64,000 nt of DNA from Termitomyces sp. T153 (GCA_018296165.2 JACKQL020000001.1:2542001-2606000), one strand, 5' to 3'. Positions 45,842 to 58,459 are shown, counted from the stretch's first letter. Numbers and translations are program-made. The notes: generated by a model from the letters alone, not told the origin.

Positions 45842-46945
45842 ATGGAAAAAGAACGAAGTGAACCTATTATTATTATGCACAGATTGGCGGATATCTTGTA
45901 TTCATTACCGTATGTTTCTTTTCGTCGATTTCTCGCTGGAAGTGATCGCTGAATTTGCTTGTATCATAGTGCTTCTATTGAACTTCTTCCGGGGGGGTTT
46001 GAGGACTGGAATAGTGTCTATTCAATCCAAGATCAACCAACCCCTGAATCTCCGTTCTTATTTTTGGATGGTAATCTTGGGGTGCCCAAAAAGGTCCTTC
46101 ACCAACTTTACTTGGCTGCTCTTGCCTTGTTTCAATCTTCAAGATCCGTGCCAGAAGTATGTAGAGTGGTAACATGCACTATCCTTCTCGCCAATCCAGC
46201 TCACCAAACCGCGCTCAACGCTCGAAAACGTCTTGTCCAAAGCGGCGATCTCCAATCCGAAAGGGAACTCATGTTTATCGAAGTACTTATCCGAGGGTCG
46301 AGCTCTTGCGCAAAGGAGTCCCTTTTATGGGATCATCGTCGATGGCTCTTCAATCGCATTTATAAAGGACGTCTTCATCTCAGTACACATGATCGGTCTA
46401 GGAAATGGACAACATCTTCTGATCTGTCTCCGCTTCCCAACATTCCTCCTGATGTCATCAAACGCGAATTATCAGTTGTTAGACGCGCTTGCGAATCACA
46501 TCCTCGCAATTATCATGCATGGACACATTGGCACTTTCTTATGGACATCATCCATACAGCACTGTTTGTTCATGAAGTTTTTCCCGACCTTTACATCGAT
46601 ATCTTAATCCAAGAATTGAATGCCTTGAAAGATTGGGTCGAACATCATGTTTCTGATCATTCCTCCGTCTTTCGCCTCTGTTGTCTAGGCAGATTATTTG
46701 ATGACCTTAAAACTCACCCCTCATGCACAAGGAGAAAGATCTTCATTACAAATCGGTCTCTAGTAGAGCATGCACTTTCTCTTTTGACTGCTTATCCATC
46801 ACACGAGTCTTTGTGGATATACTTGCGGGATTCCGCAATTCTCCTGCCTGCGAGCGAGAGACACAGGTTGATGGAAGAGATTAAGTCTTCACCACTGATA
46901 CATAGTCCGTTTAGTAAACGATTTGCAACACTAGATATCGTTTAA
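45842..46945 (+). CDS. Protein prenyltransferase alpha-subunit-repeat protein (PTAR1-like)
   Basis: The protein resembles PTAR1, a subunit of a geranylgeranyltransferase acting on Ykt6 in animals; the fungal role is inferred. The ATG at 45842 gives MEKERSEPIIIMHRLADILY. An intron (about 45911-45959) joins SLP to ASIELLPGGFEDWN. The rest is one exon. Prenyltransferase-alpha repeats are recognisable by their W-x-x-R-x-W-x and P-x-N-Y-x-x-W-x-x-R-like cores: ESLLWDHRRWLFNRI, SHPRNYHAWTHWHFLMDI and HESLWIYLRDSAILL. Canonical FNTA/RAM2 motifs are incomplete, which argues for PTAR1 over RAM2 or BET4. Length is about 350 residues. It ends FATLDIV at 46945. Confidence 0.8.
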
Positions 46946-46987
46946 TTGCATCCTAGTGAGGATTTTTTATCTGATAAGATCATGATA

Positions 46988-47007
46988 ACACGTGACCGAC
47001 GACGTGT
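46988..47007. promoter_or_regulatory. Palindromic ACGTG element before HRD3
   Basis: ACACGT (46988-46993) and ACGTGT (47002-47007) form a perfect inverted repeat with an 8-nt spacer. The left arm includes CACGTG; the right includes GACGTGT. It lies about 97-116 nt before the HRD3 ATG at 47104. ACGTG cores are bound by bZIP (including Hac1/Cib1-type UPR) and bHLH factors. Confidence 0.4.
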
Positions 47008-47103
47008 AATGATGCAGAGAACGTGGTTGTATGGTAAACCTGGTCCTGGAGCTTCTCAAGAGGTGTATGACTCCCTTACTCTGACAATTTTTCTCATTTC
47101 AAT

Positions 47104-50100
47104 ATGAAGTCTGGGAGGAAACTGTGTCCTCGAAAGGCCACCTGGCTGGCTTTTGGACTCATCGTACTCACCACTGCAGCAAGTTCGTCGGGAACGACTT
47201 CTGTAAGCCTTCTTAATTATTGCTTTGGCGAACGTTAATCGGTCTTTAGGCACCAGATGCCACGGAATCGAGTGTCGCATCCGCCGAATCTACATCGACA
47301 ACGTTAGACACCAGTTTCGACGCGCCCTTGGACACAAACCTTGATGTTCCCACCACCAGTGGCGCCTCGAACGATGTCTTTGACCAAAGTGCTGAAGGTT
47401 CGCAATTTTTTCCCCTCCTGGTAATATTATTCAATTTCACTATAGCTGAACGAGCATACAAGCAAGCTATGTCGACCTTGGCGAGTCTCACCGCGCATAC
47501 CCCGGCACACAGATTCGACCCGTATCTTGTGTCTAGCAACTCGAATGCAAAGTCTCTTTTTTCGAGTTTGCTTCCTAATATCCATGGGCAAGGCCCTATT
47601 TCAAGTTTCATGCGCATCGCTGTGAAATTACACCAGTATACATTCCGACGGCTTTCTAATAGCTTTAGGAGGGATGGCATGGGTGTAAAATCTAAGAGGA
47701 AAGATGAAGAGCAGAAGGGTAAAGCCATTAAGGTGGTAGATTTACTAGAGCATTCTGCTGAGTTGGGGAATATGGATGCGATCTATACCCTAGCTCATAT
47801 CTATCTGGTGCGTTCATCTTGTTCCTTCGCTGTCGTTATTTACCACTGCACCGACAGTTTCCTCCAACTCACCATTTTCTGTCCGATCCTGTCGCAGCAT
47901 ACAAAGGATTCTTGTACCATGCGCAACAAACTGGCAACGCCACCTCACAGTCGATCATTGCTTTCTTCTACAGTTCCGGATATCGCAGTGTTGTTCCTGT
48001 TGATCAAGCTAAAGCTCAACTTTATTATACGTTTGCTGCCAACGGAGGTCACCGAGGTGCACAAATGGCTCTTGGCTACCGCTACTGGAGTGGTATAGGC
48101 ACACAGGAGAGTTGCAAACGAGCTTCATTGTGGTACGAAGCTGCCTCTGAACAAGGTGACCAAAGACAATCTCACCCAGTAACATATGGTTAATTTTTCA
48201 TTGCTAGTCCTTGCAAAGTTTCAGTCGGGGCCTGCTGGTGGTCGAACACTCCTTCAGACGCCGACACGATTATCTGATCTCGTCGGTGGAGTCTTTGGAC
48301 CAGGTGCCAGTGTTGCCTCAACTGGGCTTAATGCAGGAAAGCCGGCAATCAAAGCAGGCATAGCCCGCGATGCTGGGGAAACTTGGGAAGATGTGTTGGA
48401 ATATTATCTTGTAAGTCTTCTACAGACTCTACTGGACACTGTAAACTTTATCATCTTCGCAGTTCAACGCCGATCGCGGCGAGATTGATTTTGCATACAG
48501 GCTCGGCAAAATCTTTTACCAAGGCAGCATCTACGGCTCCCCTGGCGGCATCGCCTCGGGTAGTGAAGGTGTTGGTGCGGTGCCCCGTAATTACATGTTT
48601 GCCCGGCACTACTTCCTACAGATAGCTCGTCAGATATGGCCCCGCGATCCGCAAAACCCCCTTGCACATAAATCGCTTCCTCTCAAAGATGGTCATGCAC
48701 CAGTAGGATACGCGGCTGCTAGTGCTGGTTATATAGGTCGGATGTATCTTAGAGGAGAGGGTGTAAAAGCTGATCCGGCGGTGGCAAAAATGTGGTTCGA
48801 GCGAGGAGCTGAACATGGTGATCGGGAATGCCACAATGGTCTTGGAATCATTTATCGAGATGCCTTGATTCCAGGATCCAAGCCTGATATAAAAAAAGCG
48901 GTCACTCATTTTGCAGCCGCGGCTGAACAGGAGCTCGCTGAAGCTTTTGTGAACCTTGGCAAGTATCACTATGGTAAGTATCTTATTGTCAGACTTCGCA
49001 TCCAAACGCTCATTGTCGTGCAGAGCGTGGTGAACTTGTACAGGCTACGAAATATTTTGAATCTGCTGTTCGCTATGGGTCTCCTCTTGAAGCATACTAT
49101 TATTTGGGACAAGTTGCATCAAACCAGGCTCAAACACCTGGCATGCTCCCGCACGTCGCTTCCAGCTCTTGTGCGATGGCGGTGTCCTTCTACAAGCTTG
49201 TCTCTGAACGCGGTGGATGGGATGAAGATTTGCTTCGCGAAGCCGAAATTGCTTGGATGTCTCCTCTTGAACAATCCAAAGAAATTGCTATCTTGAAGTG
49301 GTGGATCGCTGCGGATAGGGGTTTGGAGGTAGCACAGAACAACCTTGCCTATGTCTTGGATCAAGGTTGGTGATTGCATAATTTGACCTGCCTCGACTTA
49401 TGCTATTACTCCAGACAAAAGTGTGCTGCGCCTGACCCGTTTCTCACCTATGACCCCTTCCAACGATACAGCTCGTTTAGCATTGACACAGTGGACACGT
49501 GCTGCAACCCAGCATAATATTGACGCCCTCGTGAAAGTGGGCGACTATTATTACCATGGACTCGGCGTGCCGGAGCAAGATGAGGCGACGCGTTTGGAGA
49601 AAGCAGTGATGTATTATCAATCTGCTGCTGATACTCAAGTGAGTGCCCTTGCCATGTGGAACCTAGGATGGATGTACGAGAATGGGATTGGCGTTCCCCA
49701 AGTAGGCAACTTGTGCTATTTTTTTTGATCCGATACTGACATCATATGCTGAAGGATTTCCATCTAGCCAAGAGACACTACGACCTTGCTTTAGAGACTA
49801 ATTCAGAGGCATATTTGCCTGTCGTACTCTCCCTCGGAAAACTTTACCTGCGGAGTCTATGGCACACCCTCATGGGAGGAAAGGGTGGTCTTAGCATCTG
49901 GTCATCTGAGGATGACCTGCTTGGTATGTTGTTGACTTCTGCTCCGTTTTGATCATATCTGAACGTTTTTACCTTTAGATGCCACCACAACAGCAAAATC
50001 GGATAGGCAACTCGAGGGCCAGCAGTCGGAAGTGTCTTCCCAAGCAGAGGACAAGCCCGAATACGAAGAAGAAGACGGGCCCTGGTATCTCGGCAAGGCG

Positions 50101-50541
50101 AAGGAAGAGTTCTATAAGCGTCGAACTGGGCAGCAGCAACCACCAGTACCACCAAGTGGCGATGAAGATCCAATTCAAGTGCGTTATATTTTCTAGAAGT
50201 TGCTCGTGGTTGCCTAACGTGTGCTCGTTTTCAAGTGGGCTCGGGAGCGTAGAAATGCCGAACAAGACAGGGACAGTGACTTTGGCCCTGAAGATTACTT
50301 TGAGGGCGCCCTCCGAGGTACTCGAGAGGAGGGACACTTTGACGATCTTCGTGAAACGTTCCTTCTTGTTTTTCTCTGCCTCTTGATATCCGTCTTGCTC
50401 TATGTCAGAACACGCATCGTGGACCGGATGAGACGTGACCAAAATGAGGGTCAGCGGGACGAGCAACGCCGTCCTGCTGATTTAGGAGTCTTTCCCCCTC
50501 CAGGCGATCCAGCCAGGAATGACTGGATGATTTTTCGATGA
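47104..50541 (+). CDS. HRD3: HRD3/SEL1L, ERAD ubiquitin-ligase subunit with Sel1 repeats
   Basis: Hrd3 partners the Hrd1 E3 ligase in the ER membrane and presents misfolded luminal proteins for degradation. The ATG at 47104 starts a signal peptide (KATWLAFGLIVLTTAASSSG). About nine exons follow. Sel1-type repeats are clear in three blocks. N-terminal: KGFLYHAQQTGNATSQSIIA, VDQAKAQLYYTFAANGGHRG and AQMALGYRYWSGIG. Middle: AASAGYIGRMYLRGEGVKAD, AKMWFERGAEHGDRECHNGL and GIIYRD. C-terminal: KVGDYYYHGLGVP, LEKAVMYYQSAAD and WNLGWMYENGIGVPQ. A single membrane helix TFLLVFLCLLISVLLYVRT follows near the end. It finishes PARNDWMIFR at the TGA at 50541. This matches the luminal repeats plus C-terminal TM layout of Hrd3. 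Confidence 0.92.
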
Positions 50542-51077
50542 ATAAATAGACCTTGATTGTAATTTTAATGCACTTTTGGATTCAGTACGGGAACTGACGA
50601 CGCATGTCCAGTGACTGAGTGAGAGAGAGGTTCGTGCTTAGAACGTTTTTAGTACTCTCACTTTGTGTCAAGGAATTTGAAAAAAAAATTAAGGTAGATT
50701 CTGAAGATACAAGTACATGGGGAATATACAAAGAAATCCACAATCGGATCCCAAAGAAAAACATTACTATGGTATACCACATTCATTCAGCACAAGGAGA
50801 CCTTCAGCACAAGCATCTGAATAGGAAGCTCAAAGAATGACGTCAGAGGTACCCATCATCTCAAAGGTTGTTAGGAGGGGTCTAGCTCTTGTGGCAAAGG
50901 GCCGTATTGATGTTTGTTTCCAGGAGAGTCCTGAGACAGAAAGGTTTCCAGGCGAGTGATAGGAGAACTTTAATCAAGCAGTTACAACTTACCGCTGGGG
51001 GAGGTGAAGTGAGAAGCTCGAAGGAAAGTGAGGAGGGATGGACTGGGCCAAAGACCAGAGAAGGATATCTACAAGGG
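50542..51077. other. Convergent intergenic region
   Basis: HRD3 ends on the left and the minus-strand disordered-protein gene on the right, so two terminators should lie here. No gene is supported. Confidence 0.6.
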
Positions 51078-52933
51078 TCAGATCAAGAGCTGTTGCATGA
51101 CCTAAAAAGTACACCATCATCAGTAAGGCAAAGACGAACAGGAAATATATTATACACCTCGATCTCCTCGTCATCGTCGTCATTGATAACAATCACTTCA
51201 GGTGAAAGCTTTGTCAAAGATTTTAAGTTGACGATCTTGCCAATGGTTGATATGAGACCTTTCGTGGCTGCGAGAGAGGTCTTCACCACCGCCGACGTGA
51301 TGCCGACGAGGACTGCCGCCGACTCCTCAAGGACTGACGCTGAAAACTTGAAAAGAGACGCTGGTACAACCTGCACCGCTCCTCTTGATTTCTTCATCTG
51401 AGAATCGTCAATGTCTGCTGGTTCGACTTGATCTACCCCCCTTTCCCTCTTCCAACTACCAAAAGTCCACGAGTTGCTATCGGGAACTTCAGGAGGGACT
51501 GGATTGCTCCGAGGCCGAAAAGAATCTGGAAGGCGTATTGGGCGGGGTTGTTTGACGATGTTCTTGACACTGGATGTTGCGATTCCGATGGGTATCTGCC
51601 CTAGGTACGACTGCGTTTGGAAGTTCTGTCTATATGGCACCCACTTAACAGCATCTTCTGATGCATTGATTTCTTCTTGCCTTAGGCGGGATGGGAGATA
51701 GGGTGGCGCGAATGTGTGTGTGTGGTGGACGAAAGTCGCACGGTTGATGGACGACTCATGGGCTCTGGAATAGGAGGAACATGAATGTGGGCGTGAACGG
51801 ACGGCTATTTCTTTGCCAAACCATTCAAGAGCTGCTTGCTCTTCAGCTTCATAAACAGGGAAGGTATGACCAAGCATATGGGCAGGATGACCGAGGGTCA
51901 CATCATTGGCAGACCAGCCTAAAGTTGTTTGCCTTTCGTTCTGCAAAGGACAGGAAGGTGTGGATGAATATATGGAATCGACGTGGGCCGTGTCAATGCT
52001 GGCAATGGCGGACCATTCAGGAGAAAAGTTGGGGGTGTCGATTTCATCGTAGACAGTGGGTAAGCGAGGGAGAGGATGGCATGGTTTGGGGTATCGCACG
52101 GGCTGAGGGCCACATGGAGCCACGGCACACGACTGAGTAATGAGAGGGTACGGAAGGCTCGTACAAAGACCAAAGTGATTCCTTTGCACTGCTAATTCCA
52201 TGATATGAGTTATATCATTGTCTATGTCTGGATGAAACGCGTTGCGTTTGGATCTCAGGCTGAAGAGATCAACAAAAAGTGCTCACCCTGCATTACAATT
52301 TCAACACCGTCGATGCACATTGGTTCCCCAAGTGGTAGCTCCCCTATCAAACCAGCACAGCGTGAGTCATGATGTCAGCCTCGCGAGGGAACACATACAT
52401 TCCATTTCTATATCATTATCATCTTCTGACGTTGGTGGATGGAAGTCCAAGTTAGAGGCAAAGATGGTAGGAGGTTGCGGAGCATTTAGAAATTGAGGAT
52501 GAGCGAGTTGAGAGGTGGGCTCTGGAGGTGGGACGAGGCTCAGGTTCTGGAAGGGCTGTTCTGAGGGATATACGGATGTAATCAAGTCCAGATTACTGGA
52601 AGAAAGGATGTTCTGAGGTTGTAGATTACTGATGAACGATGAGTGAGCAGAGTAGGGAGTGAACACTAAAGGCGGGGAGGAGCTCAGGTTCATAGAGTAT
52701 GGTTCTGACGAAGGGTAGCTGGAGAAAGGGAAGGGCACGGGTTGGGAGATACAAAGGGAATGCGGGTAGGCGGGGAGAGGGATGAACACCAAGGGCGAAG
52801 GATGCCATAGGTTCTGAGGAGGGTTGGTGAAGAGGTAGCCACCCATAGAAGACGAGGGGACTTGCAGAGGGACGGAGGCGGGAGTAAAAGCGCGCGCCAA
52901 CTCTTGCTTTAAGTTTTTGCGTAGACGCACCAT
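51078..52933 (-). CDS. Unrecognised Pro/Ser-rich, mostly disordered protein
   Basis: I do not recognise it. The ATG at 52933 gives MVRLRKNLKQELARAFTP. Exon 1 is rich in Pro, Ser and hydrophobics. A small exon (about 52286-52341) gives ELPLGEPMCIDGVEIVMQ, and a splice to about 52220 gives DNDITHIMELAVQRNHFG. The long last part contains YEAEEQAALEWFGKEIAVRS, a conserved-looking acidic helix, then an amphipathic Ala/Val/Ser-rich segment (ASVLEESAAVLVGITSAVVK). The acidic IVINDDDDEEIE follows. A final intron to about 51100 would add VMQQLLI and end at the TGA at 51078. Read without that intron it would end at 51083. Total is about 560 residues. A TATAAAGG box lies 40 nt upstream (52973-52980). 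Confidence 0.65.
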
Positions 52934-52972
52934 GGTAGTAACGAATGCAGACTGTTTCCGCCTTTTAAATCG

Positions 52973-52980
52973 CCTTTATA
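52973..52980 (-). promoter_or_regulatory. TATA box of the unrecognised Pro/Ser-rich protein gene
   Basis: Read on the minus strand this is TATAAAGG, 40 nt upstream of the start codon at 52933. It is a strong consensus match at a sensible distance and supports the chosen start. Confidence 0.5.
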
Positions 52981-53830
52981 CATTTGTCTGTTTCGGATAC
53001 AGTTCTGTCAACTCTCCACATACGTCAGCCGCACTTTGAATTCAGCAAGTTATTTCCTGTCCTCACCCATCATCCAACTATGAACGCGCAGCTGGCATTT
53101 GTACAGAACCGTGAATACAGCAATCATATCAACTTGTAAATCAAGCAGTCAGTTTACAGGAAATGCTGTTGACGTTATGCTTTACATACCTGTGACACTT
53201 TGTTCTAGTTTTCAGCCCGAACCAAATATTAAACGTGCAATTACACCAGCATCGAGCGTTATACCAGGAAAAAAAATCTCTCGACGTAATGTAGGGTGGA
53301 CGAGGTGCTTTTCCTCACAACTTAGCGATACGTAATGTCCGGGTATGGCGTTTAAACGTCTTCAGTCAGAGACGGTATAATCAACAAGACTTAAGTTGAG
53401 AACTCTCGTGGCATAGCACCTTACATTACAACTGTGCACAATTCATCAAGTGAGACGGAATTGACGATGCCGTGATCCAGATAACCAAAGAACAGGTTCT
53501 GCCTGGTGCCAGAACTGGCAGAACATATCCAGATATCTATCTATCTGCAGCAGAAAATAAATTCAAATAGCTGTTTTCGTTGGATGTGGTTCATCTATGA
53601 GTTGAAACATTCTTAGGCGCAGAACAAGGAGGACATATGGAAGCTCGAAAGAGTCAGGTTCCCAATGGCACGCGCCAGACGAATGCCAAGTGTCACGTGC
53701 TCATAATCACTTTGAACGCGGTCTTTACAGTCCTTACAGCCGCGATCAACTTACGGTACTGACCTGTTTCGTACCAATCTTGTCCCTCGTCCTCTCACTG
53801 TCCTGTTAACTCTGGATTCCTATACAAGCT
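52981..53830. other. Divergent intergenic region
   Basis: About 0.85 kb separating the disordered-protein and SWIB genes. It should hold two promoters. The plus-strand frame 53099-53335 shows no motif. An ATCT repeat (AGATATCTATCTATC) lies at about 53529-53543. Confidence 0.55.
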
Positions 53831-54711
53831 ATGGCGTTTGATTTTGACTCTCTGGAAAACCCAATATACAAGATCTTGTCCGCTCCTCACACTGATTTGA
53901 CGACCATCAGCGCAAAGAGTGTTCGCCGTCAACTGATCAAGGGGGACCCGTATATCACCCCAGAATTTATGCGGGACAACAAGGAAGAAGTTGATATTGT
54001 CATTGGGAGGGTTTTTGAGAGAGTCAACGCGCAACAGGGTGAGGAAAGTAATGATGTGGAAGACAGACCAGAGTCACGGAAACGGAAACAAGACGAGGAG
54101 CTTGGCGAGGAAGAACTTGGCGAAGAGGAAGTAGATGATGATGAAATCGAAGCTGCCCCTGTCCCCAAGAAAGCGAAGAAGGCTTCCAAGAACGAGCTCA
54201 GTGATGCAGAACTGGCACGTCAGCTTTCTAATGAGCTTAATGGTCGCTCCCGAAGGACGTCCGCAAAACCGACAAAGGCGCGTGGGAGTACGAACGGTGC
54301 TATGAGGAAGGGGGGAAGGACGAAAAAGAGTGCGGAAACTGTAGATTCTGATGACGACAGTGAGGATGGTGATGAGAGGAAGTCGAAGAAGAAATCTAAA
54401 TCTTCTAGGAGTAGCAGTGGGGGTGCAAAAGGTGGTTTTGCGAAGGAGTTTCTTTTAAGGTATAGCCCCTTTCGTAAATCTGTACTTTACTTCCGTCTGA
54501 TGTCTGTTCCAGCGAACCACTCGCAGCGGTTCTTAGAGTTGATAAACTCTCGCGGCCACAGGTGGTCAAACAACTGTGGGTTTATATCAAGGACAACGAG
54601 TTGCAGAATCCCGGTAACAAACGCGAAATCATCTGTGACGCCGGTTTTCGTGGCATATTTGGTGTCGACAAGATCGACATGTTCAAGATGAATAAAGTTC
54701 TTGGACAGTAG
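53831..54711 (+). CDS. DEK-C and SWIB/MDM2 domain protein (TRI1/UAF30-like)
   Basis: A nuclear protein of the SWIB family; yeast relatives are Tri1 and Uaf30, the latter part of the RNA polymerase I upstream activating factor. The ATG at 53831 starts an N-terminal DEK-C domain: HTDLTTISAKSVRRQLI, then DPYITPEFMRDNKEEVDIVI. A charged linker with Lys/Arg and Asp/Glu runs follows (KKSKSSRSSSGG), likely with nuclear localisation signals. One intron (54461-54512) leads to the SWIB domain: LLREPLAAVLRVDKLSRPQV, VKQLWVYIKDNELQNPGNKR, EIICDAGFRGIFG and VDKIDMFKMNKVLGQ. It ends at the TAG at 54711 with the domain essentially complete. Length is about 275 residues. Confidence 0.92.
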
Positions 54712-55070
54712 GGGGTTTTTTCTTCCTTTTTGAGATTACTCGTTCATATCAATGTCCTCAGACATCTTCACGAGCTTGAAGGTTAAGCAGACGATAACAG
54801 CATATTTAGTTTCTTGCATGCCGGTCTGTGAAATCCTTGAAATTGTTTATCTTCCTAAATCAAACCTTCAGGTCTATTACAATATTTTGTCGTCTACGAG
54901 TTCAAAGTTGAATTATTTTGTGTCCCTGATGACCGCAATTAAGTGGCTCTAAGCCCTAGCATACGATACTCGTATGCAAATTGAGGATAAGCAAAGCGAC
55001 TTGACCTCACTATATACCCCTTTTGAATTTTTTTTTCTAATGTCCAGCAAGATCGGACGCAACTTGACCT
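54712..55070. other. Convergent intergenic region
   Basis: A 359-bp spacer between two 3' ends. No gene or repeat is visible beyond a T-rich tract near 55020-55035. Confidence 0.6.
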
Positions 55071-56187
55071 TCAAACCGCTGCAACTCTGCGAGTTCGCTT
55101 CTTTCCGCAGGACCGCTTAATTTCATGTCGATTACGAGCATCAGAACGGGAAAATTCCTCCCCGCATAAGCGGCAGCGTTTGGAGGGATCGGCAGGTACT
55201 GGCTCTCGGTGCATCGAAGCTGTGGCGAGATGTCTTGCTAGGTCATTCGACCGCGTGAAAGTCGATTTGCACCACTTATAAGGACAGCGGATGGTAGGCT
55301 CATCCTCTAAATTGTCTACGCTAACGTAGAGGAATTTAGGTGGCAATGATGGTTGCCCAGCCGCGGGCGTAAGCTGTTCTGCGATAGCATAGCCCGAAGA
55401 CGCAACATCCGTTGGGGTGGCACTGAGCGGTGCATTATCGTTTGTAGCGTCTTCGGAGTATAGGCGCTTCAAGCTTGGTCCAGTATAGTATAAGAATGGC
55501 GATTGAAGACTCGTCGGGCTGGCCGATAGCTTTGAAGCAGATGATGAAGTATGTGGAAGAATGCCAGGTCTGGTGTGGTAGAGTGGGTCCCTGGGTTTGT
55601 TAATCGGGACCTGCTGCTGCTGAAATTGATACATATCCTGTGGTGCTGGAGTGATGGCATGCCTGTGACCTGCGTCATAGTCTAATGACGGATGATCACC
55701 TCTATCGTCACCCCGAAGACTATTGGCCGAATTCCAGTCATGCTAGGTTTCAATCAGGAGACGAACAAGAAATCAAAAGGTGTGCCATCAACTAACCATG
55801 TGGCGGTTAGGCATAACACTTGTGCTTCGAGAGATGGTCTGACCATGCCTGCGACGCTCATCACACCAGCCTTTATTGTTCATAGGCAACTCTGGAAACT
55901 GAGCTTGCGAGTTAGTCCCGTCGGAACTGGGTTTTGGCCAAATGTAGACTCTGGAACAAAATTAACAAGCAAACTGGTAAGTGTATAGACATGAATTACT
56001 TCGATTCGTCGATTTTGGAACCCACGGGCGTAAGAGCGGAGGCTAAGCTACTACTAGACTGGTAATAGCGTTGGGAAATCTGGCTGCCGTCTGACGTGTT
56101 TTCCGATGCTCGATGGCTGTACATTCTCTCATTTGATGTGTATGCTCCAGGAAATTCATTAAAAGCGAGACTAGTATAGTTCGACAT
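55071..56187 (-). CDS. C2H2 zinc-finger protein, likely transcription factor
   Basis: The ATG at 56187 gives MSNYTSLAFNEFPGAYTSNE. Two introns (about 55954-55998 and 55738-55797) join ESK to VYIWPKPSSDGTNSQAQ, and NRHM to HDWNSANSLRGDDRGDHPSL. The long middle is Gln/Ser/Pro-rich (MYQFQQQQVPINKP), as in fungal regulators. The C-terminus has two adjacent zinc fingers: CPYKWCKSTFTRSNDLARH, with following His, and CRLCGEEFSRSDARNRH, closing with a Cys in KRSCGKKRTRR. The first has four residues between its cysteines. The second is C2HC-like and is followed by a basic tail. DNA binding is inferred. Length is about 340 residues. The specific regulator cannot be named. Confidence 0.8.
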
Positions 56188-58459
56188 TTTGTTTCAAAGC
56201 AGAGTTCGGTGGATGTCAATTTTGCGATTGGCTGGTGGGTATCGACGAGTACAAGAAGCTACCCATCGCCTGTTTAAAAGTAATCGTTTCTTGGAGCGCC
56301 AATCGCCGCTGGGCCTCTCGTGGCTGTACGACTTGAACACGCGACAAAGATGTGCTTGTATCAATTGCAATCATAACGATCGTGTGTTGAAGTCGATTGA
56401 TGGACGGACCTTAATAGGTTAAAAATGTTTTTGATCTTGGCTATATTTTAGGACGATGCTATCTCGGATGCAACTTCTGTTGGCAAGAGTCGAATTCGCC
56501 ACAGCCGATGATCTGTTTACTCCTCCGCGCACGATTATCAGTAAGATGACCATCTTATCGATGAGGAGGGTAGAGGGTATCGGAAATCCATCCCATGATC
56601 AGTGCCAACGTTTGTGGTATTCCAGTTCCTTGGACGGGGCTGGGCTAGTGCTGGTTCAAGAACGACACTAATATAGACATGAGTTAATAGGGCTTCCCAC
56701 ACGTCGTTTCAGCATGTTGCGTGATAAACACAAGGTCAGGTAGCAGTAAGCCCACGTGTACTGAGCGTCTGTAATTTTCGGAGTCTCAAATTCCTCTGCG
56801 ATGACTGAGTCTCTTCTTGCGAATTCCGAGCATATGCGCCACTTGGAGTGAAATGACAACAAGTTCGGGCAGCTGGATCGAGAACGCTCGAGATTACAGG
56901 AAATCCAGTTCGGAGAGTGAACATATAATTTAGAAAGGCGGAGACGAGTCACGGTACAACCAAGTACCCAGCACTAGACGGGAACTTCGAATGTTTATGT
57001 TAGGTTCTCCGTACCGATATGTCATATTTTTTCGCTTGTCAATCGACAACACTATCAAGCGCATCACCAAAGTCATTCGGAGATAGGTTACGAGTAGTAG
57101 ACCATACCTGTTCAAGTTTTTCGGACACACATACAAATGCAGCGAGTCCTTCATGATGTCAGAAAAGATCTTTCCAACTTGGTTTTACCCAACGGGCGAA
57201 ACCAGGTTAGACTCTGAATGGGAGCGTGGTCCATGAACATCGTCCTGGTGATGAGTGTCATCCTTGAACATGGATATAAGCCAAGGGAAGATTGTTCGCT
57301 GTTTTTCTAGCACTACATCTGTCGCAGTAATGATTTGTCACTTTTGCAGTGCCGTACCTGAGGGATTAAAATCAACAGACCACTGGTGTTCATCCAGGAA
57401 CAATAGACAACTGCCAGCGTTTACAATGAATACGGCCGTATAATGAAATTCTTGATTTGTGCTGAGGTATCAACGTGGATTGACATCGAGCCTAAGCCTG
57501 GTGCTACATCGTTGTTTTCTGAACGTATTGACTATGTATCAAGTAAACGCAAGTACAACTCGACTCACTTTCGCACACCACATATTCATCCCGAGCCATC
57601 TGGAGAAAAGGCTGGCGCATAAGATCCCTAAAAAAACGCCATTTTCTTCTAGCCTCTCATCACATCTCACGCTACTACTAGGTATTGCGGCACCAGCTGC
57701 TTCCTTTGACTTCCCAGTAGATGATGCTCTCTTTGAAGCATCCTTGTGACACAGCATGGGCTATAACGCCATCACGCCAATAACTCTCGACTCGAATACA
57801 ACTGCCGTACCTCTCTTTTTATCTGCAAGAAATCAATCTGCCGGAGCTTACATAATCGGCGATTGGGTTGACAACGAGAGGCAAACTGAGGGCTTGAAAT
57901 CGTGAGACTCAGACGAATTGTGCTGGGAAGCCACGACTTCGACACCGGCCCGTATGCAAGGTCAATGTTGTCAACGCGTCGAACTCGTGGAAACGGAACA
58001 ACTTGGGCAATTCACCACAAGGAGCAAGTGATTAGCCCACTTCACGATATGGCTCACAGACAATTCCACAAGTGACGCCAATGATTGGTCCTCCTGCTGT
58101 ACCCTTGAAAATGATGCCGAATTAGATCCATTTCGCATGTCCGTGGTCAACGACAAGGACGATAATATGGATGTCGACCATAATTTCGACTATTTTCAGG
58201 TCTGCAAGCTTCTCCAAAATCCCAAAGTCGGACGCTATTCAGTACTAAACATCAGAACAGTCGCTGCCTCGAGGACTATAAACCAATGTCGTCGTCGTGG
58301 AAGAGAAGCCGTTACGATAGTGACGTGATCATAAGAAACCGGCGAGATGGCTAGACTTAGCGTTGAACTCTGGTACAGAAAGTAGTGCACAATGTGATAC
58401 AACATCAAAACATATATAAACCACTTAACCTGACGGAAAACGTGAACTCACGGGTAGAG
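56188..58459. other. Gene-poor region with possible decayed coding sequence
   Basis: About 2.3 kb without a gene I can support. A plus-strand frame from about 57540 to 57749 runs into ATGGGCTATAACGCC at 57758, which opens a 47-codon frame stopped at about 57903. Plausible protein-like pieces continue in other frames to about 58330. This pattern is compatible with a decayed gene or unrecognised exons. No domain is recognisable. Confidence 0.5.

Noticed and set aside
50889..51401. 170-codon plus-strand frame
   Set aside because: It overlaps the 3' end of the minus-strand Pro/Ser-rich gene and begins in its terminator region. No motif is visible and the minus strand gives a better gene with a TATA box.
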